NCBI GenBank assembly: GCA_027012955.1 | Contig: JALUYL010000081.1 | Coordinates: forward strand, 1-34,659 | DNA from: Sulfurovum sp. | GTDB taxonomy: Bacteria; Campylobacterota; Campylobacteria; Campylobacterales; Sulfurovaceae | Direction of reading: 5' to 3' | Length of the DNA stretch: 34,659 nucleotides | Shown here: positions 31,236 through 34,659 of the stretch, in pieces | Layout of the letters: every line of letters starts with the position of its first letter | Numbering within the stretch: position 1 is the first letter of the stretch | The notes under the pieces: model-generated | What the model saw: the letters and a program-made list of their open reading frames with translations, nothing else | Databases searched by the model: none | Told to the model about the DNA's origin: nothing | Program-made: the position numbers and the translations under genes

Positions 31236-31481
31236 ATGAACGATATGGAAAGAATAATGTATGAATTAATCTTCAATGAATATAAAAAATTATCATTCAA
31301 AAGAGTAGAAACAGCAAAGCTTATAGGTAAAAGTGTTAAAACACTGGATACTATGAGGGGTGAAGGAATGGGTCCTGAGTATTCAAAAAATGATACTCCT
31401 GGAGGAAAAGGTGCCGTTATGTATCCGATTCATTCAATAATAGCATACATACTCAGAGATGATTACAAAAAAACTGCTTAG
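31236..31481 (+). CDS. Small DNA-binding protein, possible excisionase
   Basis: An 81-aa protein just downstream of the integrase. The segment RVETAKLIGKSVKTLDTMRG (about 24-43), followed by YSKNDTPGGKGAVMYPIHSI, resembles the winged-helix layout of small excisionase/MerR-like proteins, where a short helix-turn-helix is followed by a wing containing Gly and Tyr-Pro. It would help direct excision. It ends inside the start of the next ORF (TAGTG). The role is inferred from position and size. Confidence 0.55.
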   Translation: MNDMERIMYELIFNEYKKLSFKRVETAKLIGKSVKTLDTMRGEGMGPEYSKNDTPGGKGAVMYPIHSIIAYILRDDYKKTA

Positions 31482-31723
31482 TGGTCAACATTGGCAATAT
31501 CAAGGAGTATAGAGAAGAGATAGTTTGCGCAAAAATACCATTACGCCAAAAGCCTGTTAAAGTTAAAAAAGTGAAAAAGACTAAAGCTAAACATGGAAGA
31601 CCTAAAAAAGGTGAAGTTCAAGAACCTGTGAAAATCACTGTTTTACAGCAACAACAGCAAATGGATAGTGTCCAAGAGATGCTTAGACTTGCTTCAACAG
31701 ATTGTGGCACAGGAGTCAAATAA
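31481..31723 (+). CDS. Lysine-rich small protein of unknown function
   Basis: An 80-aa reading frame starting at GTG that overlaps the previous stop by one base. The middle is very rich in Lys, with a GRPKKG motif similar to AT-hooks, followed by a Gln run (QQQQQ). These features suggest nucleic-acid binding. No family is recognised. Its tail is overlapped for 56 bp by the next frame. Confidence 0.4.
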   Translation: MVNIGNIKEYREEIVCAKIPLRQKPVKVKKVKKTKAKHGRPKKGEVQEPVKITVLQQQQQMDSVQEMLRLASTDCGTGVK

Positions 31724-32099
31724 AACTCTAAAGGTAATAGAGAAGTATAGATCAGGAGGTAAACTCCATATTAGCGTTGTTGAGGGAGATATCCCTATTT
31801 CTGTCTTTTACTCAGGTGTTAATGTGCATGATAGTGCTCTAGCTCTGATTAAGGAAGAGAAAGATAAGTTCAAGTACTTTAACTTCACCCCTTCTTCTGA
31901 TATCCACCATTACAACCAACTACGTATGGTTGAGAGAGTAAACAAATATCTTAAAGATGACTTTGTATGTAACAAAGATCTATTATCAAGGAGCTACCAA
32001 AGTAGCTTCTGTTCTTGCATTTTGAATTTTATCTATCTACATCCATCAGAGTTTAAAGTTGCTATAACACTCACTAATAAAGGGACAAAAAAGAACTAA
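31668..32099 (+). CDS. Hypothetical protein, last island gene before attR
   Basis: A 143-aa reading frame beginning at GTG inside the preceding gene. The part from about residue 20 (KTLKVIEKYRSGGKLHISVV to NKGTKKN) has normal protein composition. I do not recognise it. The start is uncertain: no good ribosome-binding site precedes the GTG, and the frame overlap leaves room for a shorter product or a frameshifted fusion with the previous gene. Confidence 0.4.
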   Translation: MSKRCLDLLQQIVAQESNKTLKVIEKYRSGGKLHISVVEGDIPISVFYSGVNVHDSALALIKEEKDKFKYFNFTPSSDIHHYNQLRMVERVNKYLKDDFVCNKDLLSRSYQSSFCSCILNFIYLHPSEFKVAITLTNKGTKKN

Positions 32100-32644
32100 A
32101 GTATGAAGGATGTCGCAAAAATGGATTTTAGTAAATTTGATAGAAAATAAGTGAAATGCAGGAAAAATCGTTGGAAGCTTTTTTTAAATATGAAAAAGTA
32201 GTGCTTAGACGATATTGGTTACGTTACAGAATGGGGATTGACTGCAAGTGGCTCTTACGTCTGTGTGTTTTTGAAAAAGCCATAAAATATAGGCTTCATA
32301 CAAATTGTCAATGAAATCTCACTATATTGCCATATATTATTACCACAAGTACTTTGTATTAGCCTGAGCAATGAAGAGGATGAAGGCTCATCTTTTAAAA
32401 ATATAGTTATGTAATTAACTCGAAAATGATTAAATATAATTTTCGTATTTGAGACTCAAATCACAATATAGTAATATCTAAATTTTGCTACTTCATTGCT
32501 ACACATTTTATGCTAATCTGTACTTTTGTTTGGGAAAGTTTGCGCTACTCTGTTTTTACTACACATCCATAAAAAGACTTATGTGCCATTGTTTGCGTAT
32601 CTTTTCTTAACTAAGTGAATCTTTAAAAGTAGATGAAAAACCCC
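32100..32644. other. Right island end, about 540 bp without a gene
   Basis: No convincing coding region is seen on either strand. TTGCTAC occurs twice 11 bp apart (32485-32491 and 32496-32502), with CTACACAT repeated further on. These could be recombinase arm-type sites beside attR, but short motifs in AT-rich DNA can occur by chance. Confidence 0.35.
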
Positions 32645-32692
32645 CTCATAACCGAGTGGTCCGGGGTTCGAGTCCCCGAGAGCCCACCACTT
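32645..32692 (+). repeat. attR: 48-bp copy of the tRNA 3' half
   Basis: Exact duplicate of 2226-2273, from the anticodon loop to three bases past CCA. It lacks the acceptor 5' strand, D arm and 5' anticodon stem, so it is not a functional tRNA. It marks the right junction and is the displaced original 3' end of the host gene. Confidence 0.93.
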
Positions 32693-32881
32693 CACTATCC
32701 CATACAATCCATTAAAACCCAACTAGACCTCTTAAATACGAGCTTTAATACATTTTAATCATCCAATAGCATCCACTACAATCTACCTATCTCCAGATAT
32801 TATGGGGATAACTTTAGGGATAGCTGCTAGAATATAAGAAGTAATCAAAAAAAGTTATCCCTAAAAGTAAGGAGATTCTCG

Positions 32882-32992
32882 ATGGCACGAATGGTTAGAC
32901 CACTCACGGACAAAGAGATAAAAGCATCTAAACCTAAAGAAAAAGAGTACAAACTCTTTGATGGGAGAGCATTATACGATCAGACTAATTAA
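32882..32992 (+). pseudogene. Remnant of a P4-type integrase N-terminus
   Basis: Thirty-six codons starting MARMVRPLTDKEIKASKPKE and continuing through YKLFDGRALYD match the start of the N-terminal DUF4102 domain of P4-like integrases. The frame then stops within a 15-bp direct repeat. AAGGAG lies before the ATG. It lies 190 bp past attR and points away from the tRNA, the usual place and direction of the integrase of an island inserted in that same tRNA. It is best read as the relic of an older insertion; the rest of the gene has been lost. Confidence 0.78.
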
Positions 32993-33010
32993 CAAATCAG
33001 ACTAATTAAC
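32979..33010. repeat. Tandem 15-bp direct repeat after the relic integrase
   Basis: ATCAGACTAATTAAC occurs at 32979-32993 and 32996-33010, separated by two bases. The first copy contains the stop codon of the relic integrase. It may mark the deletion or slippage event that removed the rest of that gene. Confidence 0.7.
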
Positions 33011-33043
33011 TCCTATTTAAAACCCTCTATGTTATACTAAAGT

Positions 33044-34453
33044 ATGACAAAACAAACATTACCTGAACACTTAGTATCAGCTGCAAATATGAAGTTTCTT
33101 TTTCTTGGCAGAGTTGGGCTTTTTACGCAAGATGAGATAGCACGTTTTTTGAAAAAGTATGACATCACTATGACCAAATACTTGGAAGAGGATGTTGTTG
33201 CTATCATAGAACCACTTAATTTAAATCCTGTAGAAAAGGACATCTCTAACGATGCCTATGATGCTAAGATACCCTCATTTAGCCTGGACGCATTTGAAAA
33301 ACTGCTCTCAGAGAGTATCAACGATGATGAACTACTTATGGCGATAAAGCTTACCAATGACCAAGATAGAGTGTTTAGACTGCTAGGTAATGAAAATATC
33401 TCTGAAGAGCTCTTTGTAAAACTTCTTATGATGTATCAGTGGAATGATGATGAAGAGGATAATAGAGAAGACCGTGATACCATTATGTACACACTAAAGC
33501 GTTATATTGACATCAAGCCAAATGAAGCAGACTTGCACTACAGCTACCTAACATTACGCCGTTTGGCTACGGAAGCTACAAATCCTAAGCTCTTACTAGC
33601 GCTTATTGGTTTTCAGAATTTTGAGTTTCTTATACGAGGAAAAGAGAAGGTGACACTGCGTGAGACCATCGCACGTAATGCCTACCTCGATAAAGAGGTC
33701 ATCACCAAGCTTGTTAGTCTTAGAGATAAAAGAGTAGATGTTTCACTGGCAGGAAATGCCACCGTAGAGACAGCACTTCTCCAAACACTCCTAGAAAAAG
33801 AGAACGAGCAGATAAACGAAGCACTTGCTACCAATGCGAATATAGATAATAAAATATTTAAAACACTGCTCACAAAAGAAGACAAAGTGGTACAACTCTT
33901 ACTACTTTCTCAGAAGATAGATGTAGAACATTTAACTTTTATAGATGCTCAAGCATTGGATGAAGCACTGTTATCGACGATAGGTGCCAATGAGCATTTA
34001 GATGCAGAAGTGATAGATACTCTAATACAAAGAGAACATGAGACACTTTTATGTAACCTTGCACAAAATAGAACACTGAGTACCGAACAACTCGAAGCCA
34101 TCTATGAAAAAGGCATGAACGCTACGCTAGTATGTTTGGCTATGAATGCTGCTATGCCTGTATCACTGTTAGAAAAGTTTTACAGTAGCTATGAAGAGAA
34201 GGACGTACAGTTGGCATTAGCCCATAATCCTAGTACCCCAGAGCCTATACTCCGTGCACTTTTTGAGAAAGATGACTTGGAGATACAAAGAGGCATGGCA
34301 TCAAATCCTTCTATCCCTTTGGATATTTTAGATATTCTCAAAGTGGATACGAGATTACAAAATGAGTTGGCGAAGAATCCTATACTCATCAAGGGGTATG
34401 AGACAGTGTTAGATTATGATAAAAAAGCTGTGCAAGTTTTAAAACTGCTATAA
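33044..34453 (+). CDS. Helical repeat protein (LRV/HEAT-like), function unknown
   Basis: A 469-aa protein. From about residue 90 it consists of imperfect helical repeats of 20-25 residues with the pattern LA-N-shortloop-xxLL-LL-D/E, clearest at the C-terminus (QLALAHNPSTPEPILRALF, QRGMASNPSIPLDILDIL, NELAKNPI). They resemble leucine-rich-repeat-variant or HEAT-like scaffolds. Residues 16-50 (MKFLFLGRVGLFTQDEIARF) may be a separate small domain. No enzyme motif is seen; it is likely a protein-binding scaffold. It lies outside the island. A TATACT box lies 12 bp before the ATG without a clear ribosome-binding site, so the start is uncertain. Confidence 0.7.
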   Translation: MTKQTLPEHLVSAANMKFLFLGRVGLFTQDEIARFLKKYDITMTKYLEEDVVAIIEPLNLNPVEKDISNDAYDAKIPSFSLDAFEKLLSESINDDELLMAIKLTNDQDRVFRLLGNENISEELFVKLLMMYQWNDDEEDNREDRDTIMYTLKRYIDIKPNEADLHYSYLTLRRLATEATNPKLLLALIGFQNFEFLIRGKEKVTLRETIARNAYLDKEVITKLVSLRDKRVDVSLAGNATVETALLQTLLEKENEQINEALATNANIDNKIFKTLLTKEDKVVQLLLLSQKIDVEHLTFIDAQALDEALLSTIGANEHLDAEVIDTLIQREHETLLCNLAQNRTLSTEQLEAIYEKGMNATLVCLAMNAAMPVSLLEKFYSSYEEKDVQLALAHNPSTPEPILRALFEKDDLEIQRGMASNPSIPLDILDILKVDTRLQNELAKNPILIKGYETVLDYDKKAVQVLKLL

Positions 34454-34530
34454 TTTGATTAATTTCCTCACATCATATTTGTGGCGTTGTTATTCTCTTC
34501 ATTTTTTTAGAAAAAACGAAGCAAAAAAGC

Positions 34531-34605
34531 GTCGTGACTCTCGAAACGCTACATATTTTTTGCAAGTATGCAAAAAATATGGCTTACAAGGGCGTTCGTC
34601 ACGAC
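34531..34605. repeat. Large nested inverted repeat before the last gene
   Basis: ATATTTTTTGCA (34553-34564) and TGCAAAAAATAT (34569-34580) form a perfect 12-bp stem with a 4-nt loop. Outside it, GTCGTGAC (34531-34538) pairs with GTCACGAC (34598-34605), and CGAAACGC pairs with GCGTTCG apart from one base. The whole could fold into a 75-nt hairpin between two co-directional genes. It may be a terminator, an mRNA leader structure, or a palindromic repeat. Confidence 0.55.
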
Positions 34606-34627
34606 ATTTATTATTGAGAAGGTTTTA

Positions 34628-34659
34628 ATGAAAGCATCAAATATAACAAAAGTAGTAAA
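34628..34659 (+). CDS. Start of a further gene (partial)
   Basis: An ATG preceded by GAGAAGG starts an open frame (MKASNITKVV) that continues past the end of the window. Only ten complete codons are visible, so no function can be given. It follows the large inverted repeat by 22 bp. Confidence 0.45.
   Translation, partial: MKASNITKVV

Larger units (their letters stand above)
2226..32692. mobile_element. tRNA-integrated genomic island carrying [NiFe]-hydrogenase genes
   Basis: The two 48-bp repeats bound about 30.4 kb. The segment contains a tyrosine recombinase at its right end, a possible excisionase, two HTH regulators, a vapBC-like pair, a putative Abi gene and two nuclease genes around a complete hydrogenase structural and maturation set. 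Host-type genes lie outside (pgeF and rodA on the left, a repeat protein on the right). No relaxase, type IV secretion or phage structural genes were recognised, so it is better called a genomic island or mobilisable island than an ICE or prophage. The right-end integration genes are visibly more AT-rich than the hyp genes, suggesting a mosaic origin. Confidence 0.9.

Noticed and set aside
32645-32692. A second tRNA gene
   Set aside because: Only the 3' half is present; the 5' acceptor strand, D arm and 5' anticodon stem are missing. It is the attR copy.
2226-32692. Prophage or integrative conjugative element
   Set aside because: No capsid, tail, terminase, relaxase, coupling protein or type IV secretion genes were recognised between the att repeats.

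Overview
The window looks like the chromosome of a low-GC member of the Campylobacterota, most like a Sulfurimonas- or Sulfurovum-type chemolithotroph. This rests on the hydABCDE gene order (the Helicobacter/Wolinella arrangement), on pairing a group 1 membrane-bound uptake [NiFe]-hydrogenase with a cytosolic group 2 enzyme, and on general protein character. No 16S gene or species-level marker is present, so the genus is an inference.

Layout. Positions 1-2193 are host backbone: pgeF (minus) and rodA (plus) diverge from a perfect 19-bp palindrome, followed by a tRNA gene with a CAT anticodon (2194-2270). The last 45 bases of that tRNA plus 3 more bases (2226-2273) recur exactly at 32645-32692. 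A tyrosine recombinase gene lies at 30058-31176, just inside the second copy. Everything between is therefore read as one integrated genomic island of about 30.4 kb. Beyond attR are the first 36 codons of a second, different (P4-type) integrase, then host sequence again: a repeat-rich 469-aa protein and the start of one more gene.

Inside the island, from left to right: a 700-bp stretch almost without genes; a DUF2130 PD-(D/E)XK-like nuclease and a GIY-YIG nuclease (minus strand), facing a small HTH gene across two copies of a palindromic operator; a TetR regulator joined to a cytosolic group 2-like [NiFe]-hydrogenase (small and large subunit); the membrane-bound uptake hydrogenase hydABC with its protease hydD; two long inverted-repeat units; hydE (a divergent HypF paralogue) and hypF; a membrane protein, a Rossmann-fold protein, a CDGSH iron-sulfur protein and a transposase-like protein; a nickel transporter followed by hypB, hypC, hypD and hypE; a vapBC-like toxin-antitoxin pair and a putative abortive-infection protein; hypX and hypA; a DUF695/RraB-like protein; a second hydrogenase protease; then the integration module (HTH regulator, integrase, possible excisionase and two small unknowns).

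How it works together. The island appears to carry what is needed to make and run H2 oxidation: structural subunits, haem b membrane anchor, nickel import, nickel insertion (HypA/HypB), the Fe(CN)2CO cofactor (HypC/D/E/F), an aerobic CO-ligand enzyme (HypX), proteases and a candidate regulator. The hydA promoter and the nickel-transporter promoter share a palindrome, TGAATA-N2-TATTCA, at the same distance from a -10-like box, which suggests one regulon; the TetR protein is the natural candidate. The toxin-antitoxin/Abi module between hypE and hypX may stabilise the island or defend the host.

Most notable points: a tRNA-integrated, nearly self-sufficient hydrogen-oxidation island; Cys-x-Gly-Asn in place of Cys-x-Gly-Cys in both hydrogenase small subunits; two proteases but only one large subunit with a cleavable tail; a shared palindromic operator; paired inverted repeats before hydE; and a relic of an earlier integrase at the same tRNA site.
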